Positions 34,994 through 42,970 of a DNA stretch of 64,000 nucleotides are shown one piece after another. Each line of letters opens with the position of its first letter. The stretch's first letter is position 1. The DNA comes from Streptomyces regalis (GTDB taxonomy: Bacteria > Actinomycetota > Actinomycetes > Streptomycetales > Streptomycetaceae), in contig NZ_LLZG01000081.1 in NCBI RefSeq assembly GCF_001509475.1, forward strand, positions 78,885 through 142,884, in the 5' to 3' direction. The notes beneath the pieces are model-generated. The model was not told where the DNA came from. It ran no database searches and saw only the letters and a program-made list of their open reading frames with translations. The position numbers and the translations under genes are program-made.

Positions 34994-36328
34994 ATGAGCG
35001 CACTTCCGCAGGAGCGCCGCGTCGTCACCGCCATCCCCGGCCCGAAGTCGCAGGAGCTGCAGGCCCGCCGTACCGCCGCGGTCGCGCAGGGCGTGGGCTC
35101 GGTGCTGCCCGTGTTCACGGCGCGTGCGAGCGGCGGAATCATCGAGGACGTCGACGGCAACCGGCTCATCGACTTCGGTTCGGGCATCGCGGTGACGTCC
35201 GTCGGCGCGTCCGCCGAGGCCGTCGTACGCAAGGCGACCGCGCAGCTCGCCGACTTCACCCACACCTGTTTCATGGTCACGCCGTACGAGGGTTACGTCG
35301 CTGTCGCCGAGGCGCTGGCCGAGCTGACCCCCGGCGACCACGCCAAGAAGTCGGCGCTGTTCAACTCCGGCGCCGAGGCCGTCGAGAACGCCGTCAAGAT
35401 CGCGCGGTCGTACACCAAGCGCCAGGCGGTCGTCGTCTTCGACCACGGCTACCACGGCCGCACGAACCTCACGATGGCGCTGACCGCGAAGAACATGCCG
35501 TACAAGCACGGCTTCGGCCCGTTCGCGCCCGAGGTCTACCGGGTGCCGGTGGCCTACGGCTACCGCTGGCCGACCGGCCCGGAGAACGCCGGCCCGGAGG
35601 CCGCCGCGCAGGCCATCGACCAGATCAGCAAGCAGGTCGGCCCGGAGAACGTCGCCGCGATCATCATCGAGCCGGTTCTCGGCGAGGGCGGCTTCATCGA
35701 GCCGGCCAAGGGCTTCCTGCCGGCCATCAGCAAGTTCGCCTCGGACAACGGCATCGTCTTCGTCGCGGACGAGATCCAGTCCGGCTTCTGCCGTACGGGG
35801 CAGTGGTTCGCGTGCGAGGACGAGGGCATCGTCCCCGACCTGATCACGACCGCGAAGGGCATCGCCGGCGGCCTCCCGCTCGCCGCCGTGACCGGCCGTG
35901 CCGAGATCATGGACGCCGCGCACGCGGGCGGCCTGGGCGGCACCTACGGCGGCAACCCGGTGGCGTGCGCCGGAGCGCTGGGCTCGATCGAGACGATGAA
36001 GGAGCTCGACCTCAACGCCAAGGCGAAGAACATCGAGGCGATCATGAAGGCCCGCCTCACCGCCATGGCCGAAAAGTTCGACATCGTCGGTGATGTGCGT
36101 GGCCGTGGCGCCATGATCGCCATCGAGCTGGTCAAGGACCGCGCCACCAAGGAGCCGAACCCGGAGGCGACCGCCGCGCTCGCCAAGGCCTGCCACCAGG
36201 AGGGCCTGCTGGTCCTGACCTGTGGCACCTACGGCAACGTGCTGCGGTTCCTGCCCCCGCTGGTCATCGGCGAGGACCTGCTGAACGAGGGCCTCGACAT
36301 CATCGAGCAGGCCTTCGCCCGTATCTGA
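34994..36328 (+). CDS. gabT: 4-aminobutyrate aminotransferase
   Basis: PLP-dependent class III transaminase converting GABA plus 2-oxoglutarate to succinate semialdehyde plus glutamate, 444 residues. Diagnostic blocks: VDGNRLIDFGSGIAVTSVG, the cofactor phosphate site ALFNSGAEAVENAVKIAR, FDHGYHGRTNLTMALT, IIEPVLGEGGFIEPAKGF, FVADEIQSGFCRTGQWFA, and the PLP lysine Lys288 in ITTAKGIAGGLPLAAV. AGGAG precedes ATG 34994. A strong terminator follows. The product aldehyde would be taken by one of the three aldehyde dehydrogenases in the window. It stands as a single transcription unit divergent from the membrane ATPase. Confidence 0.95.
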   Translation: MSALPQERRVVTAIPGPKSQELQARRTAAVAQGVGSVLPVFTARASGGIIEDVDGNRLIDFGSGIAVTSVGASAEAVVRKATAQLADFTHTCFMVTPYEGYVAVAEALAELTPGDHAKKSALFNSGAEAVENAVKIARSYTKRQAVVVFDHGYHGRTNLTMALTAKNMPYKHGFGPFAPEVYRVPVAYGYRWPTGPENAGPEAAAQAIDQISKQVGPENVAAIIIEPVLGEGGFIEPAKGFLPAISKFASDNGIVFVADEIQSGFCRTGQWFACEDEGIVPDLITTAKGIAGGLPLAAVTGRAEIMDAAHAGGLGGTYGGNPVACAGALGSIETMKELDLNAKAKNIEAIMKARLTAMAEKFDIVGDVRGRGAMIAIELVKDRATKEPNPEATAALAKACHQEGLLVLTCGTYGNVLRFLPPLVIGEDLLNEGLDIIEQAFARI

Positions 36329-36380
36329 GGTCCCATCAAAACCACTGGTGAGTGCCGGTTTCCCGACCCGGGAACCTCAT

Positions 36381-36424
36381 CCGCCCCAGCCCTGCCGGCG
36401 TCCGCGGTTCCGGGGCTGGGGCGG
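36381..36424 (+). terminator. Terminator after gabT
   Basis: Perfect 12-bp stem CCGCCCCAGCCC / GGGCTGGGGCGG with a 20-base loop, 52 bases past the gabT stop. The rest of the 36329-36519 gap should hold the promoter of the phosphatase gene. Confidence 0.8.
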
Positions 36425-36519
36425 CTGTAGTCAGAGCGTGTGAAGAAGGTGTGCGAGGTGGATGTCAGGACGCGTTTCCGTCTGTCTAACCCCCTTCCGC
36501 TGTCGTAGGTTCTAAGCAG

Positions 36520-37383
36520 ATGAGAGATACACCCCGCCCAGAGGGGACTCTGGGCGACAACGGGCCGAGGCCTCCCCAGCTTCGACCTGGTCGTGCCCTC
36601 GCGCACACAACCGGAGCCTCCGGCTTCGGATCTCCTCACCGATCGGACAGTCGCCCGCCCCAAACCCCCCGGGGCGGCCGACCATCCGATCCGGACGGGC
36701 GCCTCGGAACCACCCCCCCTGTTCCGGGGCGCCCGACCTCCCTCTTCCTCCTTCTCGGTCTTCCGGCCCTCCTCTTCGCCCTGATCACCTGGCAGGTCGT
36801 CGCGGACGGGCCGCTCGTGCGTGTGGACGAGCGGGTCAGCCGGGCCCTGATCCACCCGGACCGCTTCTCCGAACTCCTGGCCGACCTGGGCAATGTCCAG
36901 GTCGCGGTACCGGTTCTCGCCGTGTTCCTCGTCCACACCGCCTGGCGGTCCCGCCGCACTGGTACAGACCACTGGTGGCTGCCGGCCGCCGCGGCGGCCG
37001 TCCTGATGGCACTGGTCCCGGCCCTGATCGTGCCCCTCAAGGAACTCACCGACCGCCCGGGCACCCCCGCCGTCCCCCCGGCGACCGGTTACTTCCCCTC
37101 CGGCCACACCGCCACGGCCGCCATCGCCTACGGCTCCGTGGCCCTGCTCCTCCTCCCCTGGCTCCGCTCCGCCTACGCCCGCCGCGAGCTCCTCATCGCC
37201 TGCGCGGTCGTCAACGCGGCCGTCGGCTTCGGCCTGGTCCGCCGCGGCTACCACTGGCCACTGGACGTCGTGGCCAGTTGGTGCCTGTGCACGGTGCTTC
37301 TGTCCTTGCTCTGGCTGTTTCTCAGCCGAAGTAGCCGTCGAACGTCCGCTGGAACTCCCAGCCGCCGTACCGGTCCCAGTTGA
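36520..37383 (+). CDS. PAP2-family membrane phosphatase
   Basis: Integral-membrane phosphatase of 287 residues, acting on lipid phosphates such as undecaprenyl or phosphatidic diphosphates. After a ~75-residue proline-rich cytoplasmic region, five or six TM helices hold the three PAP2 motifs: LKELTDRPGT, the catalytic-histidine motif YFPSGHTATAAIA, and RRGYHWPLDVVASW. ATG 36520 has a weak ribosome site, so a start downstream is possible. The last 62 bases overlap the end of the convergent chitinase gene. The natural substrate cannot be read from the sequence. Confidence 0.9.
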   Translation: MRDTPRPEGTLGDNGPRPPQLRPGRALAHTTGASGFGSPHRSDSRPPQTPRGGRPSDPDGRLGTTPPVPGRPTSLFLLLGLPALLFALITWQVVADGPLVRVDERVSRALIHPDRFSELLADLGNVQVAVPVLAVFLVHTAWRSRRTGTDHWWLPAAAAAVLMALVPALIVPLKELTDRPGTPAVPPATGYFPSGHTATAAIAYGSVALLLLPWLRSAYARRELLIACAVVNAAVGFGLVRRGYHWPLDVVASWCLCTVLLSLLWLFLSRSSRRTSAGTPSRRTGPS

Positions 37384-39115
37384 TCGACCATGTCATCAGG
37401 CCGCGCAGCGCCGGCCAGGTGCCGTGGGTGGCGTACGAGCCGCAGTTCGCCTTCTTGGTCAGGCAGTCGAGGGTCTTGGTGACCTCGGCCGGCGGGACGT
37501 GGCCGTTGCCCGCGTTGGTCGAGGCGGGCATGCCGATCGCCACCTGGTCGGGGCGCAGGGGCGGGAAGACGTTGTTCGCGTTGCCGGCGACCGGGAATCC
37601 GGTGAGCAGCATGTCGGTCATGGCGATGTGGAAGTCGGCGCCGCCCATGGAGTGGTACTGGTTGTCCAGGCCCATGATCGGGCCCGAGTTGTAGTCCTGG
37701 ACATGGAGGAGCGTCAGGTCGTCGCGCAGCGCGTGGATGACCGGGAGGTACGCCCCCGCCCTCGGGTCCTGGCCGCCCCACTGGCCGGTGCCGTAGTACT
37801 GGTAGCCGAGCTGGACGAAGAAGGTCTCCGGGGCCATCGTCAGGACGAAGTCGTCGCCGTACTTGGCCTTCAGGGTCTTCAGGGCCGAGATGAGGTTGAC
37901 GATCACCGGCGTCTTCGGATTCTTGAAGTCCGTGTCGTCGGCGTTCAGGGACAGCGAGTGGCCCTCGAAGTCGATGTCGAGGCCGTCGAGGCCGTACTCG
38001 TCGATGATCTTCGAGACCGACGTCACGAAGGTGTCCCGCGCCGCCGTGGTCGTCAGCTGCACCTGGCCGTTCTGGCCGCCGATGGAGATCAGCACCTTCT
38101 TGCCGGCCGCCTGCTTGGCCCTGATCGCCGCCTTGAAGTCGGCGTCGCTCTCGACGCTCGGGCACTCGGTGGCGGGGCAGCGGTCGAAGCGGATGTCGCC
38201 CGAGGTGGCCGAGGTCGGTTCGCCGAAGGCCAGGTCGATGACGTCCCAGCTGTCCGGGACGTCGGCCAGGCGGGTGTAGCCGGAGCCGTTGGCGAAGCTC
38301 GCGTGGAGGTAGCCGACCAGGGCGTGGGCCGGGAGGTCGGTGCCCCCGCCGCCCGGTCCGGCGGTGGTCGTGGCCCTCACCGTGGCCGATTTCGCGGACT
38401 CGCCCGCCTCGTTCACGGCACTGACCTGGAAGCCGTACGCGGTGGAGGGCGACAGCCCGCCGATCGTCGCCGAAGTGCCGCTCACCGTCTGGACCTTGGC
38501 GCCGTCGCGGTGGACGGCGTAGCTCGTCGCGCCCGGTACCGGCGACCAGGACAGGGCGACGCTGGAGGAGGTGACCGTGCCGGCCTTCAGGCCGGTCGGT
38601 GGCGCGGGCGGCTGACCGGCGTCCACACCCGGTCCGACCAGGGAGATGTCGTCGGCGTAGTAGGCGCCGGTGCCGTACCAGCCGTGGGTGTAGAGGGTGA
38701 CGCGGGTGGTGGAGGGGCCGGTGCGGAAGGTCGTCGTGAGCTGCTGCCAGGCGGGGGCCGACTGGGTCCAGGTGGAGACGTCGGTGGTGCCGGTGCCGCT
38801 CGCGCCGAGGTGGACGTAGGAGCCGCGGACATATCCGGACAGCGTGTACGGGGAGTCCGGTTTCACGGTCACCGTCTGTGCGCATCGGGCGTTGTCGCTC
38901 CCGGCCGGGGTCGCCTGGAGTGCCGAAGCGCCGGTGCGCACGGGTGAGTTGACGGTCGTACCGGCCGTGCAGGTCCAGCCGTCCAGGCCGGCCTCGAATC
39001 CTCCGTTGCGAGCCAGGTCGGCGTCGGCCGCACGGGCGGCCGACGAGAGCGCGGTGACGCCGGGCAGGGTCAGTGCCGCGGCGGCGAGCAGGGCGAGAGG
39101 TCTGAAGCGATCCAC
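37322..39115 (-). CDS. Secreted GH18 chitinase, CBM-FnIII-GH18
   Basis: Extracellular endochitinase of 597 residues. Order: Sec signal (MDRFRPLALLAAAALTLPGV, cleavage near ARA-ADA), a carbohydrate-binding module of the CBM4/16 jelly-roll type (about 35-165, NGGFEAGLDGWTC), an FnIII domain (170-255, PTGLKAGTVTSSSVALSW), and GH18 (270-597) with catalytic Glu384 in the signature LDGLDIDFEGHS. The barrel ends GLMTWSINWDRYGGWEFQRT. The promoter has a DasR-type palindrome at 39162-39175 and a TTGACA on the minus strand at 39182-39187, so it should be induced by chitin breakdown through GlcNAc signalling. The 3' end overlaps the PAP2 gene by 62 bases. Confidence 0.95.
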   Translation of the reverse strand: MDRFRPLALLAAAALTLPGVTALSSAARAADADLARNGGFEAGLDGWTCTAGTTVNSPVRTGASALQATPAGSDNARCAQTVTVKPDSPYTLSGYVRGSYVHLGASGTGTTDVSTWTQSAPAWQQLTTTFRTGPSTTRVTLYTHGWYGTGAYYADDISLVGPGVDAGQPPAPPTGLKAGTVTSSSVALSWSPVPGATSYAVHRDGAKVQTVSGTSATIGGLSPSTAYGFQVSAVNEAGESAKSATVRATTTAGPGGGGTDLPAHALVGYLHASFANGSGYTRLADVPDSWDVIDLAFGEPTSATSGDIRFDRCPATECPSVESDADFKAAIRAKQAAGKKVLISIGGQNGQVQLTTTAARDTFVTSVSKIIDEYGLDGLDIDFEGHSLSLNADDTDFKNPKTPVIVNLISALKTLKAKYGDDFVLTMAPETFFVQLGYQYYGTGQWGGQDPRAGAYLPVIHALRDDLTLLHVQDYNSGPIMGLDNQYHSMGGADFHIAMTDMLLTGFPVAGNANNVFPPLRPDQVAIGMPASTNAGNGHVPPAEVTKTLDCLTKKANCGSYATHGTWPALRGLMTWSINWDRYGGWEFQRTFDGYFG

Positions 39116-39161
39116 AAGTGCCTCCAGGGATGGGGGAATTGGAGGGCGGAGCGCTCACAAC

Positions 39162-39175
39162 TTGGTCCAGACCAA
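39162..39175. promoter_or_regulatory. DasR-responsive element (dre) upstream of the chitinase
   Basis: TTGGTCCAGACCAA, one mismatch from a perfect dyad and close to the known DasR consensus TGGTCTAGACCA. It lies in the promoter spacer just downstream of TTGACA (minus strand, 39182-39187), so DasR binding should block transcription. This is the usual control of Streptomyces chitinases. Confidence 0.8.
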
Positions 39176-39218
39176 TCTTTCTGTCAAGGGTCTCAGGAAT
39201 CCCGGGAGTTCCCGCAGG

Positions 39219-39671
39219 TTAGCCCTCCCCCTCCACGGCCAGCCGCGCCGCCGCCTCGTGCATGGCCAGCTCGAGAAGTGCCGGGTCCGTGAGGGTGCCG
39301 GTGCCGTCCGGCGGGACCAGCCAGCGGGTGCCCCCGGTGGCGCGGCCCGGATACGGAACGACGATCCAGGTGCCGGCCCCGGCCGTACGGATGCCGGTGC
39401 CGAGCCAGCGGGCGGCGGTGCCGGGCGGCACGAAGAAGCCCATGCGCGAGTCGCCGAAGTCGACCAGGACCGGGCCGAGTTGATCGATGATGCGGGTGAG
39501 GACATCGAGGGTCGGATAGCCGAGCTCGCCCGGCAGGATGAGTACGTCCCAGGCCTTGCCGGCCGGCAGCAGCGCGACTCCGAGGGGGTTGCGCTCCCAC
39601 TCCCAGCGACAGGCTTCGGGATCCGGCGCAACGGATGCCAGCCACTCGACCGCCGTCTTCGCCCCTGTCAT
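39219..39671 (-). CDS. Small conserved-looking protein of unknown function
   Basis: A 150-residue soluble protein with no signal or TM segment. It starts MTGAKTAVEWLASVAPDPEA at ATG 39671, with the strong ribosome site GGGAGGT 8-14 bases upstream. Recognisable pieces are CRWEWERNPLGVALLPAGKA, DQLGPVLVDFGDSRMGFFVP and GGTRWLVPPDGTGTL. Single-domain proteins like this in Streptomyces are sometimes labelled as resembling the N-terminal part of bifunctional primase/polymerases, but I cannot see catalytic residues to support that. Its leader contains a long hairpin covering the ribosome site, pointing to translational control. The good coding bias makes the gene itself secure. Confidence 0.75.
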   Translation of the reverse strand: MTGAKTAVEWLASVAPDPEACRWEWERNPLGVALLPAGKAWDVLILPGELGYPTLDVLTRIIDQLGPVLVDFGDSRMGFFVPPGTAARWLGTGIRTAGAGTWIVVPYPGRATGGTRWLVPPDGTGTLTDPALLELAMHEAAARLAVEGEG

Positions 39672-39674
39672 GAC

Positions 39675-39732
39675 GGTGACCTCCCTTTTCTTCGTGGACG
39701 CGAGTCGCGTCACGAGGGAGAGGGAGGTCACC
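39675..39732 (-). promoter_or_regulatory. Leader hairpin masking the ribosome-binding site
   Basis: On the minus strand the sequence at 39732-39721 (GGTGACCTCCCT) is perfectly complementary to 39686-39675 (AGGGAGGTCACC), which contains the Shine-Dalgarno of the gene starting at 39671. Between them a second palindrome (CGTGACGCGA / TCGCGTCCACG) extends the structure. The start codon would be inaccessible when folded. Confidence 0.65.
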
Positions 39733-39802
39733 TGCCAGGCATTACGCGAGTTTTCGCCACCAATTCATAGTGACCTGAGTCACATTCCGAGCTGAGCGAC
39801 CT

Positions 39803-41221
39803 TCAGCTGTCGAAGCCGAGGCCGAGCCGGTCCATGGTCTTCAGCCACAGGTTGCGCCGTCCGCCGTGCGCGTCGGCCCGGGCCAGCGACCACTTGGTGA
39901 GCGCGATGCCGGTCCAGGCGAAGGGCTCCGGCGGGAAGGGCAGCGGCTTCTTGCGGACCATGTCGAGCTGCGTGCGTTCCGTGCGCTCCCCCGCCAGCAG
40001 GTCCAGCATCACGTCCGCGCCGAACCTGGTCGCGCCGACACCGAGGCCCGTGAAGCCCGCCGCGTACGCCACCTTGCCCTGGTGGGCCGTCCCGAAGAAC
40101 GCCGAGAAGCGCGAGCAGGTGTCGATCGCGCCGCCCCACGCGTGCGTGAAGCGGATGCCCTCCAGCTGCGGGAAGCAGGTGAAGAAGTGCCCGGCGAGCT
40201 TGGCGTACGTCTCCGGGCGGTCGTCGTACTCGGCCCGGACCCGGCCGCCGTACGGGTAGATGGCGTCGTAGCCGCCCCAGAGGATGCGGTTGTCCGCGGA
40301 GAGACGGAAGTAGTGGAACTGGTTGGCGCTGTCCCCGAGCCCCTGTCTGTTCTTCCAGCCGATGGACGCCAGCTGGTCGATGGTGAGCGGCTCCGTCATC
40401 AGGGCGTAGTCGTAGACCGGGACGGTGTAGGCGCGGACGCGCTTGACCAGGTTCGGGAAGATGTTCGTGCCGAGCGCGACCTTGCGGGCGCGGACCTGGC
40501 CGTAGGGGGTGCGTACGGCCATGCCGGCGCCGTACGGCTTCAGGGTGAGGGCGGGGGTGTGCTCGTGGATGCGGACGCCGAGGTCGAGGCAGGCCCGCTT
40601 CAGGCCCCATGCCAGCTTGGCGGGGTTGACCATGGCCACGCCCCGGCGGTCGTAGAGCCCCGCCTGGAATGTCGGTGAGTCGACTTGCGCCCGCACCGCC
40701 TCCGCGTCCAGGAACTCGATGCCCTCGGCGAGGCCCTTGTCCCGCAACTCCTCGTACCAGTCACGCAGTTCCCACGCCTGGTAGGTCTCCGTGGCGACGT
40801 CGATCTCGCCGGTGCGCTCGAAGTCGCAGTCCAGGGAGTAGCGGGCGACCGCCTTCTCGATCTCGTCGAGGTTGCGGGCGCCCAGCTCCTGAAGCCTGTG
40901 GATCTCGTCGGGCCAGCGGGCGAGCCCGTTGGGCAGCCCGTGGGTGAGGGAGGCGGCGCAGAAGCCGCCGTTGCGGCCCGAGGCGGCCCAGCCCACCTCG
41001 CGGCCTTCGAGCAGGACCACGTCCCGCTGCGGGTCGCGCTCCTTGGCGATGAGCGCGGTCCACAGTCCGCTGTAGCCGCCGCCGACGACCAGCAGATCGC
41101 AGGTCTCGGCGGTGGTGAGGGCGGGTTCCGGGTGGGGCCTGCCGGGGTCGTCCAGCCAGTACGGGACCGGCTGGGCCTCAGAGAGTGACGTTGTCCAACG
41201 GTTCATGGCGCTTGGGGCCAT
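39803..41221 (-). CDS. FAD-dependent amine oxidase, gamma-glutamylputrescine-oxidase-like (PuuB/DAO family)
   Basis: Flavoprotein oxidase of 472 residues. The N-terminal Rossmann FAD motif is CDLLVVGGGYSGLWTALIAK followed by LLEGREVGWAASGRNGGFCA. The DAO fold continues through VNPAKLAWGLKRACLDLGV and RILWGGYDAIYPYGG to THAWGGAIDTCSRFSAFFG near the C-terminus, the flavin/substrate region of PuuB relatives. It is directly downstream of a polyamine-type ABC transporter (18 bases), so oxidation of gamma-glutamylputrescine or another amine to its aldehyde is likely, passing product to the dehydrogenase at 45454. AGGGAG precedes ATG 41221. Other amine substrates are possible. Confidence 0.88.
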   Translation of the reverse strand: MAPSAMNRWTTSLSEAQPVPYWLDDPGRPHPEPALTTAETCDLLVVGGGYSGLWTALIAKERDPQRDVVLLEGREVGWAASGRNGGFCAASLTHGLPNGLARWPDEIHRLQELGARNLDEIEKAVARYSLDCDFERTGEIDVATETYQAWELRDWYEELRDKGLAEGIEFLDAEAVRAQVDSPTFQAGLYDRRGVAMVNPAKLAWGLKRACLDLGVRIHEHTPALTLKPYGAGMAVRTPYGQVRARKVALGTNIFPNLVKRVRAYTVPVYDYALMTEPLTIDQLASIGWKNRQGLGDSANQFHYFRLSADNRILWGGYDAIYPYGGRVRAEYDDRPETYAKLAGHFFTCFPQLEGIRFTHAWGGAIDTCSRFSAFFGTAHQGKVAYAAGFTGLGVGATRFGADVMLDLLAGERTERTQLDMVRKKPLPFPPEPFAWTGIALTKWSLARADAHGGRRNLWLKTMDRLGLGFDS

Positions 41222-41239
41222 GATTTCAACTCCCTACAG

Positions 41240-42040
41240 TTATGCCTTTTGTTTGTTGCGGCGATTGCCAATGACCATGGAGGCCAGGACGAACAGTACG
41301 GCGACGACGAACATGGCCGTACCGATGACATTGATCTGAACGGGCGTTCCGCGCTGGGCCGAGCCCCAGACGAACATCGGGAAGGTGACGGTGGAACCCG
41401 CGTTGAAATTGGTGATGATGAAATCGTCGAAGGAGAGCGCGAAGGCGAGCATCGCGCCCGCCGCGATCCCCGGAGCGGCGATCGGCAGAGTGACCCGGAC
41501 GAACGTCTGGAACGGTCCGGCGTACAGGTCCTGCGCGGCCTGCTCCAGCCGCGGGTCCATCGACATCACGCGGGCCTTGACCGCCGTCACGACGAAGCTC
41601 AGGCAGAACATGATGTGGGCGATGAGGATCGTCCAGAAGCCCAGCTGGGCGCCCATGTTGAGGAACAGGGTGAGCAGCGAGGCCGCCATGACGACCTCGG
41701 GCATCGCCATCGGCAGGAAGATCAGCGAGTTCACGGCGCCGCGCGCGCGGAAGCGGTAGCGGACCAGTGCGAAGGCGATCATCGTGCCGAGGAGCGTGGC
41801 GCCGACCGTCGCCCAGAACGCGATCTGGAGGCTGAGCGACAGCGAGCCGCACAGGTCGGAGACGCCGCACGGGTCCTGCCAGGCGGCCGTGGAGAACTCC
41901 TGCCATTCGTAGTTGAAGCGCCCCTTCGGTTGGTTGAAGGAGAAGACCGTCACGACGACGTTCGGCAGGAGGAGATAAGCGAGCGTCAGCAGTCCCGCGA
42001 TGACGACGAGATTGCGCTTGAGCCAGTTGACGAAGGTCAT
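41240..42040 (-). CDS. Polyamine-type ABC permease, PotC-like
   Basis: Membrane subunit, 266 residues, six TM helices starting LVVIAGLLTLAYLLLPNVVV. The EAA loop is LEQAAQDLYAGPFQTFVRVTLP. FALSFDDFIITNFNAGSTVTFP is characteristic of PotC/PotI subunits. The start codon at 42040 immediately abuts the PotB stop (42041-42043), so the pair is translationally coupled. Confidence 0.93.
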   Translation of the reverse strand: MTFVNWLKRNLVVIAGLLTLAYLLLPNVVVTVFSFNQPKGRFNYEWQEFSTAAWQDPCGVSDLCGSLSLSLQIAFWATVGATLLGTMIAFALVRYRFRARGAVNSLIFLPMAMPEVVMAASLLTLFLNMGAQLGFWTILIAHIMFCLSFVVTAVKARVMSMDPRLEQAAQDLYAGPFQTFVRVTLPIAAPGIAAGAMLAFALSFDDFIITNFNAGSTVTFPMFVWGSAQRGTPVQINVIGTAMFVVAVLFVLASMVIGNRRNKQKA

Positions 42041-42970
42041 TTAAACCAGATCCTCCGTTCCCGACCTGCGGATGTAGAGCGTCACCATGACGAGGATGGC
42101 GGCCATGAGGATGAAGGAGAGGGCCGCGGCCGTCGGATAGTCCAGGATCCGCAGGAACTGCGTCTGGATGACGTTGCCGACCATGCGGGTGTCGGTGGAG
42201 CCGAGCAGGTCCGCGTTGACGTAGTCGCCGGCCGCCGGGATGAAGGTCAGCAGGGTGCCGGAGACGACGCCCGGCATCGACAGCGGGAAGGTGACCTTGC
42301 GGAAGGTAGTGATCGGCTTGGCGTACAGGTCGCCCGCCGCCTCGTGCAGCCGGCCGTCGATGCGCTCCAGCGAGGTGTAGAGCGGCAGGACCATGAACGG
42401 CAGGAAGTTGTACGTCAGACCGCACACCACCGCCAGCGGCGTGGCCAGCACGCGGTCGCCGGAGGTCATGCCGAGCCAGCTGGTGACGTCCAGGACATGC
42501 AGCGTGTTGAGGGCGCCGACGACCGGTCCGCCGTCCGCGAGGATCGTCTTCCAGGCGAGGGTGCGGATCAGGAAGCTGGTGAAGAACGGCGCGATCACCA
42601 GGATCATGATCAGGTTCCGCCAGCGGCCCGCACGGAAGGCGATGAGGTACGCGAGCGGGTAGCCGAGGATCAGGCACAGGATCGTCGCCGAGCCGGCGTA
42701 GAGCACCGAGCGCAGGAACTGCGGGTAGTACTCGGACAGGGCGTCCCAGTAGGTGGCGAAGTGCCAGGTGACCTTGTAGCCCTCCTCCAGGGAGCCCGTC
42801 TGCACGGACGTGGAGGCCTGGTAGATCATCGGCAGCGCGAAGAAGACCAGCAGCCAGAGGATGCCGGGGAGCAGGAGCCAGTAGGGGACGAGACGGCCGC
42901 GCCCCCGCGGGGGCTTCTTCTCGGGAGCCGTCGGGGAGAGAGGCGGTGGCGCCTCGGTGAGGGTCGCCAT
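42041..42970 (-). CDS. Polyamine-type ABC permease, PotB-like
   Basis: Membrane subunit of 309 residues. A ~30-residue proline-rich cytoplasmic N-terminus precedes six TM helices (YWLLLPGILWLLVFFALPMI). The EAA loop is RLHEAAGDLYAKPITTFRKVTFP, and the PotB-type AAGDYVNADLLGSTDTRMVGN follows. Its ATG 42970 overlaps the ATPase stop by one base (TGATG). Works with PotC at 41240 and the ATPase at 42970. Confidence 0.93.
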   Translation of the reverse strand: MATLTEAPPPLSPTAPEKKPPRGRGRLVPYWLLLPGILWLLVFFALPMIYQASTSVQTGSLEEGYKVTWHFATYWDALSEYYPQFLRSVLYAGSATILCLILGYPLAYLIAFRAGRWRNLIMILVIAPFFTSFLIRTLAWKTILADGGPVVGALNTLHVLDVTSWLGMTSGDRVLATPLAVVCGLTYNFLPFMVLPLYTSLERIDGRLHEAAGDLYAKPITTFRKVTFPLSMPGVVSGTLLTFIPAAGDYVNADLLGSTDTRMVGNVIQTQFLRILDYPTAAALSFILMAAILVMVTLYIRRSGTEDLV

